A stretch of 64,000 nt of DNA from Phenylobacterium sp. J426 (GTDB lineage: Bacteria > Pseudomonadota > Alphaproteobacteria > Caulobacterales > Caulobacteraceae), in NCBI RefSeq assembly GCF_024699945.1, contig NZ_JAJOMY010000001.1:3355001-3419000 (forward strand). Direction: 5' to 3'. The notes beneath the pieces are model-generated. The model saw nothing but the letters and a program-made list of their open reading frames with translations, ran no database searches and was not told where the DNA came from. Made by a program: the position numbers and the translations under genes. This document shows positions 18,179 through 28,607 of the stretch, piece by piece (within the stretch, counting starts at the first letter, position 1; the number at the start of each line of letters is the position of its first letter).

Positions 18179-20650
18179 ATGAAATACCGTCACATGCTGT
18201 TCGCGGCCGCATCGGCCGCCACGCTCTGGTCCGGCGCAGCCTACGCCCAGACGCCGGGCGCCGATGTCGAAGAAGTCGTGGTCACTGGAACGCGCACTGA
18301 AGGCCGGACCCGGCTGCAGTCCCTCGCCCCGGTCGACGTGGTGAATCAGGAAGCGTTGACCCGAGCCGGCGTCACCGAGGTCAACCAGGCGCTTTCGGTC
18401 ACCCTGCCCTCGTACAACTTCCCCCGCCCCGGGCTCGCCGACGGAACGGACACGGTGCGCCCTGCCACCCTGCGCGGGCTGGCCCCGGACCAGACCCTGG
18501 TGCTCGTCAACTCCAAGCGGCGCCATTCGGCCTCGCTGGTGAACGTCAACGGCACTGTCGGCCGCGGCTCTTCGGCCGTCGACCTCAACACGGTCCCATC
18601 CGCCATCGTGCAGTCGATCGAAGTCTTGCGCGACGGGGCCTCGGCCCAATACGGCTCGGACGCCATCGCCGGCGTGCTGAACCTGCGCCTGCGCGAGGCC
18701 TCCAGCGGCGGCGCGATCAACGCGACCTACGGGGCGCGCGTGACAACCGTCTCCACTCTCGTGGGCCCGACGCCAGCCGGCGCCGCCTGGACTGTGGCCG
18801 ACAAGGCCAAGTATGACCGCACCGACGGCGAGACGATCAACCTCAATGCGTGGGTTGGTCTCCCGCTGGGCGCCGACGGCTTCCTGACGGTGGCCGGCGA
18901 GTACCTCGATCAGAAGAAGACGATCCGGACCGCACCAGACTGGCGCCAGCAGTATCCGCTCGTGAACGGGGCCTTCGATCCCCGCGAGGCGACGATCAAC
19001 CGCTACAACGCCTGGTACGGCGAGCCCGAGATCGAGCAATACACGCTATTCGCGAATGCAGGTTACGATCTGAGTGAGGACGCGGGCCTTTACGGCTGGG
19101 CCAGTTACCAGAGCCGCGACTCCGTCTCGGCGGGCTTCTTCCGGCGGGCGCTCGACGACCGCAACGTGATCCAGATCTACCCCGACGGCTTCCTGCCGCT
19201 GATCAATCCGAAGGTGACCGACTTCTCGGCGGCGGGCGGCGCCACCTGGACGCTCGCCGGCTGGGACATGGACACGTCGGTGGTCTACGGGTCGAACAAG
19301 ATGGATTTTACCATCCGCGACACGCTGAACCGGTCCATCGGCCCGACCAGCAAGACGGTCTTTGCCGCTGGCGGATTCAAGTACGACCAGCTGGTCTTCA
19401 ACACCTCGGCGGTGCGCCAGTTCGACGTCGGCCTGGCCTCGGCCCTCAATGTCGCGGCGGGGGTGGAGGTGCGCCGTGAGGGCTATGAAATCTTCGCCGG
19501 TGAGCCCGACTCCTACCGCAACGGCGGCGTGCTGCTGAATGGCCAGCCGACGCCCTCCGGCGCCCAGGTGTTCCCCGGCTTCCGGCCCTCGAACGAGGTC
19601 GACAAGCACCGTCATTCTGTCGGCGCCTACCTCGACCTCGAGGCCAACATCACCGATCGGCTGGTGGCTTCGGCCGCAGTCCGGGCCGAGGACTATTCGG
19701 ATTTCGGCAGCACGGTGACCGGCAAGCTCGCAGCCCGCTTCGAGCTCACTGACGCTCTCGCTATCCGCGGCTCGATCCAGAACGGCTTCCGGGCGCCCTC
19801 GCTGCAGCAGCAGTACTTCACGGCGACATCCACGAACTTCATCAATGGCGTGCCGTTCGACATCACCACCTTCCCGGCCACCGATCCCGTGGCCGCGGCC
19901 CTGGGCGCCAGGCCGCTCGATGCCGAAAAGTCGGTCAACTACGCCATCGGCGCCGTGCTGCGGACCGGCAGCTTCAGCTTAACCGTCGACGCATACCGCA
20001 TCGAGGTGGAGGATCGCATCGTTCTGTCCGAGAACCTGACGCAGACGAACGTCCGCGCCTACCTGACCTCGCAGGGGTTCGTTGGCATCGGCGGCGGCCG
20101 GTTCTTCATCAACGGTGTCGACACCACCACCAAGGGGGTCGACATCGTGGCCAACTACAAGCTGCGGACCGACGCGGCTGGCGAGTTCAACTTCACCGCC
20201 GCGGCGAACTTCAACTCGACCAAGGTCACCAAGGTCCCCACGACGGCCCAGCTATCCGCGCTGAACCCCGCGCCGGTGCTGTTTGACCGGGTGAACGTCC
20301 TGACCTTTGAGGAGGGCACGCCGGACTCGAAACTTTCGGGCTCAGTGGACTGGCAGTTGGGTCCGTTCGGCGCCACGGTGCGCGCCACCCGTTACGGCGA
20401 AGTGTTGAGCCCCGGCACGAGCGCGGCGCTCGACCTCACGCTTGACGCCGCCACCTTGGTGGACCTCGAGGCGCGTTGGAATGTGACCGAGCAGGTCCGC
20501 CTCACGCTCGGCGCGGACAACGTCTTCGACGAGTATCCGACGAAGTCCCCGCCGAGTCTCAACTCTACCTCCAACACGCCGTTCTCCAACTACTCGCCGT
20601 TCGGCCGCTCGGGCCGCTACGTGTACGGGCGGGTGGCCTACAGCTGGTAG
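18179..20650 (+). CDS. TonB-dependent outer-membrane receptor
   Basis: 823 residues. The signal peptide is cut near AAYAQ; the TonB box EEVVVTGTR follows. The plug domain shows LRGLAPDQTLVLVNSKRRH and EVLRDGASAQYGSDAIAGVLN, and the barrel ends in an aromatic residue (RVAYSW) as outer-membrane proteins do. It takes up a nutrient or siderophore with energy from TonB-ExbBD; the ligand is not deducible. It is flanked by terminators on both sides, so it is a single-gene unit. Confidence 0.93.
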   Translation: MKYRHMLFAAASAATLWSGAAYAQTPGADVEEVVVTGTRTEGRTRLQSLAPVDVVNQEALTRAGVTEVNQALSVTLPSYNFPRPGLADGTDTVRPATLRGLAPDQTLVLVNSKRRHSASLVNVNGTVGRGSSAVDLNTVPSAIVQSIEVLRDGASAQYGSDAIAGVLNLRLREASSGGAINATYGARVTTVSTLVGPTPAGAAWTVADKAKYDRTDGETINLNAWVGLPLGADGFLTVAGEYLDQKKTIRTAPDWRQQYPLVNGAFDPREATINRYNAWYGEPEIEQYTLFANAGYDLSEDAGLYGWASYQSRDSVSAGFFRRALDDRNVIQIYPDGFLPLINPKVTDFSAAGGATWTLAGWDMDTSVVYGSNKMDFTIRDTLNRSIGPTSKTVFAAGGFKYDQLVFNTSAVRQFDVGLASALNVAAGVEVRREGYEIFAGEPDSYRNGGVLLNGQPTPSGAQVFPGFRPSNEVDKHRHSVGAYLDLEANITDRLVASAAVRAEDYSDFGSTVTGKLAARFELTDALAIRGSIQNGFRAPSLQQQYFTATSTNFINGVPFDITTFPATDPVAAALGARPLDAEKSVNYAIGAVLRTGSFSLTVDAYRIEVEDRIVLSENLTQTNVRAYLTSQGFVGIGGGRFFINGVDTTTKGVDIVANYKLRTDAAGEFNFTAAANFNSTKVTKVPTTAQLSALNPAPVLFDRVNVLTFEEGTPDSKLSGSVDWQLGPFGATVRATRYGEVLSPGTSAALDLTLDAATLVDLEARWNVTEQVRLTLGADNVFDEYPTKSPPSLNSTSNTPFSNYSPFGRSGRYVYGRVAYSW

Positions 20651-20680
20651 GCGCGGCGATCGTCCAAGGGTAAGCGTCAG

Positions 20681-20709
20681 CGGCGCGGATCTCCGGATCC
20701 GCGCCGTTT
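20681..20709 (+). terminator. Terminator after TonB receptor gene
   Basis: CGGCGCGGATC at 20681-20691 and its complement at 20696-20706 form an 11-bp stem with a TCCG tetraloop, followed by TTT. A clear intrinsic terminator. Confidence 0.9.
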
Positions 20710-20818
20710 CGCGAGGCCAAGCTTCAATCCACAGGTTCAGAAAACTTCTGGGGACGAGTCGCCGCAGCGACATCCGGCGCCCGTGATCCGCCGCAATGGG
20801 CCAGCTATCGAATGATCC

Positions 20819-22315
20819 ATGGCGATCGTTCCGGCTCTCGATCTGCGTCCCGTTCCGGACGCCCCCCAGGATGTCGCGGTCAACCGGCCGCCCTCGAACA
20901 TCGAGGCCGAGCAGGCTCTGCTGGGCGCACTGCTCTTCGACAACGCCGCCTTCGAACGCCTTGGCGACAACCTGCAGGCGCGCCACTTCTTTGAGCCGTT
21001 CCACCAGCGGCTGTTTCAGGCCATCGAGACCTATGTCCGTAAGGGCCAGCTGGCCGAGCCGATCCTGATCGCCGAGCAGTTCGCCCGGGACCCCGCGTTC
21101 GAGGAACTCGGCGGCGTCCGCTACCTGGCCGCCTTGGTGGACCGCGCGCCACCGGCCGCCAACGCCCCGGATTACGCCCGCGCCATCTACGACCTGGCCC
21201 TGCGGCGCGACCTCATCCGCATCGGCGGCGAGATCGCCACGGACGCACAGGCCGGCGACGTCGAATTGGACGCCCAGGAGCAGATCGAGAAAGCGGAGCA
21301 GCAGCTCTACCAGCTCGCCGAGAGCGGCGGCGTCAGCCAGGGCTTCGTGCCGTTCGCCGACGCCATTCAGGGCGCGATCGCCATGGCGGCGGAGGCCCAT
21401 AGTCGGGACGGCGGGCTGGCAGGCCTCTCCACGGGCCTCGTCGACCTCGACTCGAAGATCGGCGGACTGCACCCGTCGGATCTGGTGATCCTCGCCGCGC
21501 GCCCTTCGATGGGTAAGACCTCGCTGGCGTGTAACATCGCCTTCGACGTCGCCCGTCACTACGCCTACGAGCCTCAGCCCGACGGCTCCAAGAAGACCGT
21601 CCGCGGCGGCGTCGTCGCCTTCTTCTCGCTGGAAATGAGCGCCGAGCAGTTGGCGCTTCGCCTCCTGGCCGAGGCCTCAGGTGTGTCCGGCGACCGGCTT
21701 CGCAAGGGCGAGATCGACGCCATGGAGTTCGGCCGCCTGCGCGACGCCGCGCTCGAGATTCAGGAAGCGCCGCTCTACATCGACGCCACGGGTGGCATCA
21801 CCCTGGCCAAGCTCACCGCCCGATCGCGGCGCCTGAAGCGGATGTTCGGGCTGGACCTGATCATCGTGGACTACCTGCAACTCGTGACGACCGGCGCAGG
21901 AGGCCCGGACAACCGGGTGCAGGAGGTGTCGATGATCACCCAGGGTCTGAAGGCGCTCGCCAAGGAGCTCTCGGTCCCGGTCATCGCGCTTTCCCAGCTC
22001 AGCCGCCAGGTCGAGAACCGTGAAGACAAGAAACCTCAGCTTTCGGACCTGCGGGAATCCGGCTCCATCGAGCAGGACGCCGACATGGTGATGTTCGTCT
22101 ATCGCGAAGAGTACTATCTCAGCCGCCTGGAGCCCCAGCCGAACACGCCGGAGCATTTCGAGTGGCAGGAGAAGATGGACAAGGTCGCCGGCCTCGCCGA
22201 GATCATCATCGGCAAGCAGCGCCACGGTCCCATTGGCACGGTGCGCCTGTCGTTCAACTCCGACACCACCAAGTTCGGCAACCTGGCCCAAACCGGCCGC
22301 TACGATCCCCACTAG
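20819..22315 (+). CDS. dnaB: Replicative DNA helicase
   Basis: 498 residues. An N-terminal DnaB domain (NIEAEQALLGALLFDN) precedes the RecA-like motor with Walker A ARPSMGKTS, Walker B LIIVDYLQL and the RESGSIEQDAD segment. It unwinds DNA at the fork and recruits primase. A basic insertion (QPDGSKKTVRGG) sits after the Walker A helix. Intact; alr starts 1 bp after its stop. Confidence 0.97.
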   Translation: MAIVPALDLRPVPDAPQDVAVNRPPSNIEAEQALLGALLFDNAAFERLGDNLQARHFFEPFHQRLFQAIETYVRKGQLAEPILIAEQFARDPAFEELGGVRYLAALVDRAPPAANAPDYARAIYDLALRRDLIRIGGEIATDAQAGDVELDAQEQIEKAEQQLYQLAESGGVSQGFVPFADAIQGAIAMAAEAHSRDGGLAGLSTGLVDLDSKIGGLHPSDLVILAARPSMGKTSLACNIAFDVARHYAYEPQPDGSKKTVRGGVVAFFSLEMSAEQLALRLLAEASGVSGDRLRKGEIDAMEFGRLRDAALEIQEAPLYIDATGGITLAKLTARSRRLKRMFGLDLIIVDYLQLVTTGAGGPDNRVQEVSMITQGLKALAKELSVPVIALSQLSRQVENREDKKPQLSDLRESGSIEQDADMVMFVYREEYYLSRLEPQPNTPEHFEWQEKMDKVAGLAEIIIGKQRHGPIGTVRLSFNSDTTKFGNLAQTGRYDPH

Positions 22316-22316
22316 G

Positions 22317-23406
22317 GTGAGCGCGGCGTCCCGAGCGCGCCTGACCGTCGATCTCGACGCGCTCGCCCACAACCATGCCATCCTGACGCGGGCCGCGGCC
22401 GGGGCCGAGCTCGCCCCGGTGGTGAAGTCCGGACGGCTACGGCCTGGGGGCGGGTCCGGTGGCGCGACGCCTGCACGCCGAGGGTGCGCGCAGCTTCTTC
22501 GTCGCCCGGCTCGACGAGGGCGAGCACCTGCGGGCGGCCCTCGGTGACCGCGCGGCGCGGATCTACGTCCTCGACGGCTTTACGCCGGGCAGCGGACCCC
22601 GCTTCGCAGCGGCCGGCCTCACGCCGGTGCTCACCGCCCTCCCCCAGGTATCGGCCGCCGCAGCCTGGGCGGCCGCCAATGGCGACATGGCCGCCGCGCT
22701 GCACGTCGACACCGGCATGAACCGGCAGGGCCTCACGATCGACGAGGCTCGGTCCATCGTCCAGGCGCCCGACCGGCTGCGCGGGCTGGAGGTGATCCTG
22801 CTGATGAGCCACCTAGGCTCGGCCGCGGCGCCGGAGGACCCCCGCAGCGCTGCTCAGCTTGAGGCGTTCCGCGCGATCCGCCCGCTCTTCCCCGAGACTC
22901 CCGCCAGCCTGGCGGCCTCGGCAGGCATCTTCCTGGGGCCCGACTATCGCTACGACGTGGTCAGGCCGGGCGTGAGCCTCTACGGCGGGGGGCCGCTGGA
23001 CCAGCCTGACGAGCGTCTCAAGGCGGTGGCGACGCTTACTGCGCCAATCCTCGACATCCGCAACCTGCGACCCGGCGATCGCCTCGCATACGGCCGCCAG
23101 TTCACCGCCGACCGCCCGATCCGCGCCGCCATCGTGGCGGCCGGCTACACGGACGGCATCGTCCGGGCCGCCAACGCGGGCGGCTACGCCTGGGCCGCAG
23201 GCGGACGCCGGCCGCTGCTGGCGGTGACCATGGACGTGCTCGCGATCGACATCGGCGACAGCGCGGTCCGCGTCGGCGACCAGGTGGAGTTGCTCGGCCC
23301 CAACGTCCACCTCGACGACCTCGCCGCCGCCGCCGGCACCGTCGCGCACGAGGTCCTCGTGCGCCTCAGCCGACGGGCTGAGCGGATCTATCTCGGCGAG
23401 GACTAG
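22317..23406 (+). CDS. alr: Alanine racemase (frameshifted here)
   Basis: 362 residues after removing one G at 22431-22432. It starts at GTG 22317 with RLTVDLDALAHNH. The PLP-lysine motif is recovered only on restoration (VVKSDGYGLG, Lys near residue 38), followed by HVDTGMNRQGL and RPGVSLYG. It makes D-Ala for peptidoglycan. As given, the frame breaks right at the catalytic lysine loop and resumes as an open frame with Met at 22459. Position directly after dnaB matches Caulobacterales order. Confidence 0.88.
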
Positions 23407-23412
23407 TCCCGC

Positions 23413-24014
23413 CTATCCCATCAGAAGCGGCCCACCCAATTCCGCCGCGCGCGCCATGGCGGTGGCGCGTAGGACGGCGAGCAGGATCAGGCCCAGCAGG
23501 ACGGCGGCGAAATAGGTGAGCGTGTGGGCCGGGTCGGACCGCATCAGGCGGGGAAGGCCCAGGTACAGCGTCCAGCCGGCATAGAGCGCCGCCAGCAGTC
23601 CAACAGGCAGTGCAAGGTTCGGGTAGAGATGGGCGACCCCGGCGAGCCACAGCGCCGTGCCGGAATAGGCGGCGAGCTTCAGCGCCTGGTCCGGCTCGCG
23701 CAGCCCGCCGAAAGGCCGAGCGATGGCCGCGATCCAGAGCGCCAGCAGCCACACGACCGCGAAGGTGGTGAAATAGCCGGTCGCCGCCTTGGCCAGGACG
23801 CCCAGCGGCTGTTCCCGCACGCCCACGTCGCCGATGCGCGGGGGAAGACGAGTTCGCCCAGCGTCCCACATAGGGCTGGGATGGCGGCGAGAGGGGCCAC
23901 ATAGCGTAGCAGGATCTGACGCGCGTCGCCGGGCTCCGGGCCGACCTCGTCCCAGGTCCGCCCTGGCCTCACGATCATCGCGCCAGCCCTGGCGGCCAGC
24001 CGCGCCCAATCCAT
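23413..24014 (-). CDS. YIP1-family membrane protein (frameshifted here)
   Basis: About 200 residues once one base is added in the G run at 23840-23844. It starts MDWARLAARAGAMIVRPGRTWDEV, then has several hydrophobic segments (FTTFAVVWLLALWIAAIA, LALPVGLLAALYAGW, YFAAVLLGLILLAVL), which match the YIP1/DUF1282 class of small inner-membrane proteins. The role is unknown. It is convergent to alr and upstream-divergent from radA. Confidence 0.75.
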
Positions 24015-24121
24015 CCAGCCCTCCGCCGATTCCGCCTCATCGGTAGCACAGGGTGTCGCACCGGACAGACCCCGCAACGTCCGTGGGCTAGACTTTCCGC
24101 CTACCGAATCAGGAGCTTCCC

Positions 24122-25492
24122 TTGGCCCGCGACGGCGCCGTCTACGCCTGCCAGTCCTGCGGCGCGGTCCAGACCAAGTGGTCCGGACAGTGCCCGGCGT
24201 GCGGCGCTTGGAACACCCTGGTCGAGGAACTGACGACCCGGCCGCCGGGGGCGCTGAAGCCGACATCGAAGATCGCCCGCGGCCGCGGGCTCACCTTCCA
24301 GGGACTGGAGGACGAGGTCCCCGCCCCACCGCGCCTGACGACCGGCGTCGAGGAATTCGACCGCGTCTGCGGCGGCGGCGTCGTACCGGGTTCCGCCATC
24401 CTCCTGGGCGGCGACCCCGGGGTCGGCAAGTCGACCCTGCTGTTGCAGGTTGCGGCGAGCGCTGCCCGACGCGGGGTGCGATGCGCCTATATCTCCGGGG
24501 AGGAGGCTGTCGAGCAGGTGCGCGGTCGCGCCCAGCGGATGGGCCTGGCCGACGCCCCGGTGAAGCTGGCGGCCGAGACGAGCCTCAGGGCCATCGTGGA
24601 CGGCCTCAAGGCCGATGAGTTCGACCTGGTGGTGATCGACTCCATCCAAACCATGTGGAGCGACGCCCACGAGGCGGGCCCCGGGTCGGTCACCCAGGTG
24701 CGTGCGGCGGCCGGCGAACTCGTCCGCCTGGCCAAGAAGCGCAAGGTGGCGGTGATCCTGGTGGGCCATGTCACGAAGGAAGGAACCATCGCCGGTCCCC
24801 GCGTCGTCGAGCACATGGTCGACGCCGTTTTCGCTTTCGAAGGCGAGCGCGGCTATCCCTTCCGCATTCTCCGCGGCGCCAAGAACCGCTTCGGGGCGAC
24901 CGACGAGATCGGCGTCTTCGAGATGAACGATGCGGGCCTCGCTGAGGTGAAGAACCCTTCGGCGCTCTTCCTCAACACCTCGGGCGCGCGGGCGGCGGGC
25001 GCGGCGGTGTTCGCCGGGATCGAAGGCTCGCGTCCCGTGCTGGTCGAGATCCAGGCCTTGGTGGCGCCCTCCGCCTACGGCACCCCGCGCCGCGCCGTGG
25101 TGGGCTGGGACGCAGGACGCCTCGCCATGGTGCTGGCGGTGCTGGAGGCCCGGTGTGGCCTTGGTTTCGGCGACCGCGACGTCTATCTGAACGTCGCGGG
25201 CGGGCTTCGCATCACCGAGCCGGCTGCGGACCTCGCCGCCGCCGCGGCGCTCGCCTCCTCCGCCTTCGACGAGGCCCTGCCGCAAGATTGCGTGGTCTTC
25301 GGCGAGATCAGTCTGTCGGGGGAGGTGCGATCGGTCAGCCGCATGGACGCTCGGCTCAAGGAAGCCGCCAAGCTCGGCTTCCGTCGCGCGCTGGGGCCCG
25401 CTGACGTCGAGGCGGCGGGCGGCATGAAGTTCACCGGCGCGAGCCGACTGGCGGACGCCGTCCGCCGCATCAACGAGGCGTCCTGGGACTAG
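24122..25492 (+). CDS. radA: DNA repair protein RadA
   Basis: 456 residues. An N-terminal four-Cys zinc finger (CQSC, CPAC), Walker A GGDPGVGKST, the RadA-specific KNRFG motif (GAKNRFG) and a C-terminal Lon-protease-like domain are all present. It promotes branch migration in recombination. The start is TTG at 24122 with AGGAG upstream, which places the zinc finger at the usual distance from the N-terminus. cvpA follows 2 bp after the stop. Confidence 0.95.
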   Translation: MARDGAVYACQSCGAVQTKWSGQCPACGAWNTLVEELTTRPPGALKPTSKIARGRGLTFQGLEDEVPAPPRLTTGVEEFDRVCGGGVVPGSAILLGGDPGVGKSTLLLQVAASAARRGVRCAYISGEEAVEQVRGRAQRMGLADAPVKLAAETSLRAIVDGLKADEFDLVVIDSIQTMWSDAHEAGPGSVTQVRAAAGELVRLAKKRKVAVILVGHVTKEGTIAGPRVVEHMVDAVFAFEGERGYPFRILRGAKNRFGATDEIGVFEMNDAGLAEVKNPSALFLNTSGARAAGAAVFAGIEGSRPVLVEIQALVAPSAYGTPRRAVVGWDAGRLAMVLAVLEARCGLGFGDRDVYLNVAGGLRITEPAADLAAAAALASSAFDEALPQDCVVFGEISLSGEVRSVSRMDARLKEAAKLGFRRALGPADVEAAGGMKFTGASRLADAVRRINEASWD

Positions 25493-25494
25493 AC

Positions 25495-26112
25495 ATGGGA
25501 TTAGGGCTCACACAGTTCGACCTGATCGTCCTGACCCTGCTGCTGATCTCCGGCGCCGTGGGCTTCGCACGGGGGGCCGTGCGCGAGGTGGCGGCGCTGG
25601 TGGCTCTGCTCGCCGCCGGTTTTCTGGCGATCTTCGGCCTGCCGGTCTCCGCCCCGATTGTGCGCGAGGTGGTGCGGCCCGACTGGCTGGGCACGGCGGC
25701 GGCGCTGATCTTGGTGTTCCTGATCACCTACATCCTGCTGCGTCTGATCGGCGCAGGCCTTGCGAAACGGGTCCAGGCCACCGACGTGGTGGGCGCGCTG
25801 GATCGGTCAGTCGGCCTGCTGATCGGGCTCGGGCGCGGTCTTTTGGTGCTCGGAGCCCTGTTTCTCATGTTCAACGCGGCGACGCCGGAAGACCTGCGGC
25901 CGCGGTGGATCACCGGAGCCGCGACCTGGCCTCTGGCGGGCGAGATGGGCGACTTCATAGAAGGGCTCGCGCCGAAGGGTCTGGATCTTGCCGCCGCTCT
26001 GGGCCCAGCTTTCGACAACGCGGTTCGGAACGGGTCAGGTGACAGACGCGTGACGGACGGCTACGACGCGCCGCGAACCGGCAAGGCGGACGATCTGGAG
26101 AGGTCTCGATGA
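25495..26112 (+). CDS. cvpA: CvpA-family membrane protein
   Basis: 205 residues with about four hydrophobic segments (FDLIVLTLLLISGAVGFARG, EVAALVALLAAGFLAIFG, AALILVFLITYILLRLIG, GLGRGLLVLGALFLMF) and a hydrophilic C-terminal tail. Typical CvpA, linked to colicin V production and purine genes in E. coli. Its stop overlaps the purF start (ATGA). Confidence 0.92.
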   Translation: MGLGLTQFDLIVLTLLLISGAVGFARGAVREVAALVALLAAGFLAIFGLPVSAPIVREVVRPDWLGTAAALILVFLITYILLRLIGAGLAKRVQATDVVGALDRSVGLLIGLGRGLLVLGALFLMFNAATPEDLRPRWITGAATWPLAGEMGDFIEGLAPKGLDLAAALGPAFDNAVRNGSGDRRVTDGYDAPRTGKADDLERSR

Positions 26113-27609
26113 CCCTGAAGACGCAGCCCTATGAGCGATGGTCCCCGCCACCTCGGGATCCTGATGACGATACGCCACGCCTGGAGTGCGGGGTCTTCGG
26201 GGTCTTCAATACGCCGGCGGCTGCGGCCGTCGCCGCGTTGGGCCTGCATGCCCTGCAGCATCGCGGACAGGAAGCCTGCGGCATCGCCTGCTTCGACGGG
26301 CAGCGCTTCCACACGGAACGGCATATGGGCCACGTGGGCGACGCGTTCGGCGGCGGCGACCTGACCGAGCGGCTGCCGGGCCACTCGGCCATCGGCCACA
26401 CGCGCTATTCGACGGCCGGCGGCAGCTTCATCCGCAACGTCCAGCCGATGTTCGCCGATCTCGAGGCCGGCGGCATCGCCCTGGCTCACAACGGCAACCT
26501 GACCAACTTCTTGACGCTTCGCGAGCAACTGGTCGCCGAGGGCGCAATCTTCCAGTCCACCTCGGACTCCGAGGTGATCCTCCACCTGATCGCCCGCTCC
26601 CGGAAGCCGAAGTTCCTCGACCGCTTCATGGACGCGCTGGGCCAGATCGAGGGCGGTTACGCCCTCGTGGCCTTGACCAACAAGAAGCTGCTCGGCGCCC
26701 GCGATCCCCTGGGCATCCGGCCCCTGGTCCTGGGCGATCTCGATGGCAAGCCGGTGCTGGCCTCCGAAACCTGCGCGCTCGACATGGTGGGCGCCACCTT
26801 TGTCCGTGACGTTGAACACGGCGAGGTCGTGGTCATCGACGAGGGCGGCATCCGCAGCTTCAAGCCCTTCCCGGCGCAGCGCGCCCGGCCGTGCATCTTC
26901 GAGTACGTGTACTTCGCGCGCCCCGACTCGGTGGTGAACGGCCGCTCCGTCTACGACGTGCGCAAGCGCATGGGGCGCAGATTGGCCCAGGAGACGCCCG
27001 CCGACGTCGACGTGGTCGTGCCAGTGCCGGATTCCGGCGTGCCGGCGGCGCTGGGCTATGCCCAGGAAGCAGGCCTGCCGTTCGAGATGGGCATCATCCG
27101 CAATCACTATGTCGGCCGCACCTTCATCCAGCCGACGCAGGGCCAGCGCGAGCTCGGCGTGCGGATGAAGCTGTCCCCCCAATCGTTCGGTGCTCGCCGG
27201 CAAGCGGGTCTTGCTGGTCGACGACTCGATCGTGCGTGGCACCAATTCGGTGCGCGTGGTCCGGATGGTCCGCGAGGCGGGCGCCACAGAGGTGCACCTG
27301 CGCTCGGCCTCGCCGCCGATCCAATGGCCCGACTACTACGGCATCGACATGCCCGATCGGGAGAAGCTGCTGGCTGCCAATCACTCGATGGAGGAGATCG
27401 CGAAGCTGCTGGACGTCGATTCGATGGGCTACTTGTCCGTCGACGGCCTCTACTGGGCGATGGACGCCGACAAGCGCGACCCAGCCAACCCGCAGTTCAC
27501 CGACCATTACTTCACCGGCGACTACCCCACCCGGTTGCTGGACCGGGAGATCGCCGAGGGCCGCAACCAGGCCGTGGAGCGCCAGCTCTCGTTCCTGGTC
27601 GACGCGTGA
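26109..27609 (+). CDS. purF: Amidophosphoribosyltransferase (frameshifted here)
   Basis: 499 residues after removal of one C from the six-C run at 27175-27180. The first step of purine synthesis (PRPP plus glutamine). A short propeptide precedes the glutamine-amidotransferase Cys in LECGVFGVF (Cys27), and the PRPP motif VLLVDDSIVRGTN follows the break. As given, the frame is lost at KLSP just before that motif; restored, it reads KLSPNRSVLAGKRVLL. The ATG overlaps the cvpA stop; the stop overlaps the next start. Confidence 0.9.
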
Positions 27610-28595
27610 GCGGAGACAGGCCGGGCTTCAGGCTGAAGCTCGACTGGTATCTGATCCTCATCATCCTGATGGGCGTGGCCGCGACGGTCGCGCCAGTGCG
27701 CGGCGACGCGGCCGTGGCCTCGGGCTGGATGACCAAGGCGGCGATCGCGCTGGTCTTCTTCCTGCACGGCGCGCGGCTGTCGCGCGAGGCGGTGATCCGG
27801 GGGATGATGCACTGGCGGCTGCACCTGGTGGTGCTGGCCTCGACCTTCGCCCTTTTCCCGCTGCTGACGCTGGGCCTTGCCGCCCTGCCCGCCTGGATCA
27901 CGCCGCCGGAGCTGGCGGTGGGGCTGGTGTTCCTGGGCTGCTTGCCATCGACCATCCAGTCCTCGATCGGCTTCACGGCCATCGCCCGCGGAAATGTGGC
28001 GGCGGCGGTTGCGGCTGCATCGGCGTCGAACCTGATCGGCATCGCGCTGACGCCGTTGCTTGTCGGCCTGCTGCTTCAGGCCCAGGGGAGCATCGACGCT
28101 TCGTCGGTTCAGTCGATCGTCTTGCAGCTGCTCGTCCCCTTCGCCGCCGGTCAGGCGCTGCGGCATTGGGTGGGCCCCTGGATCACGGCGCGAGCCAGGG
28201 TCCTTTCGTGGGTCGACCGCGGCGCGATCCTGCTGGTCGTCTACACCGCCTTCTCCGGAGCGGTCATCGAAGGCGTCTGGACGCGACTCGGCGCGCTGGA
28301 CCTGATGCGCCTACTGGTCCTTTGCGGCGCGCTGCTGGCGGTCGTGCTGGCGATTACCGTCGGCGCGGCGCGGCTGCTGGGCTTCGACAAGGCCGATGAG
28401 GCGGCGATCGTCTTCTGCGGCTCCAAGAAGTCGCTGGCCAGCGGCGCGCCGATGGCGGCGGCCCTTTTCCCGGCGGCTGTGGCGGGCGTGGCGATGATCC
28501 CGCTGCTGGTCTTCCACCAGATCCAGCTGATGGCCTGCGCCGCCATCGCCCAGAGATACGCCGCGCGGCCTGACAACGGGGACGATCGGGGCTAG
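27606..28595 (+). CDS. SBF-like bile acid:sodium symporter family transporter
   Basis: 329 residues, GTG start overlapping the purF stop (GTGA). Nine or ten hydrophobic segments, with the conserved FLGCLPSTIQSSIGFTAIARGN and FCGSKKSLASGAP motifs of the SBF-like (PF13593) branch. A secondary transporter, substrate unknown. Coupling to purF is positional and conserved in Caulobacterales to my recollection. Confidence 0.85.
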   Translation: MSGDRPGFRLKLDWYLILIILMGVAATVAPVRGDAAVASGWMTKAAIALVFFLHGARLSREAVIRGMMHWRLHLVVLASTFALFPLLTLGLAALPAWITPPELAVGLVFLGCLPSTIQSSIGFTAIARGNVAAAVAAASASNLIGIALTPLLVGLLLQAQGSIDASSVQSIVLQLLVPFAAGQALRHWVGPWITARARVLSWVDRGAILLVVYTAFSGAVIEGVWTRLGALDLMRLLVLCGALLAVVLAITVGAARLLGFDKADEAAIVFCGSKKSLASGAPMAAALFPAAVAGVAMIPLLVFHQIQLMACAAIAQRYAARPDNGDDRG

Positions 28596-28607
28596 AGAGG
28601 CGCCCTC

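Noticed and set aside
26109..28595. A purF-transporter fusion protein of 828 residues
   Set aside because: It appears only because of the one-base insertion at 27175-27180; the restored purF has its own stop and the transporter its own GTG start.
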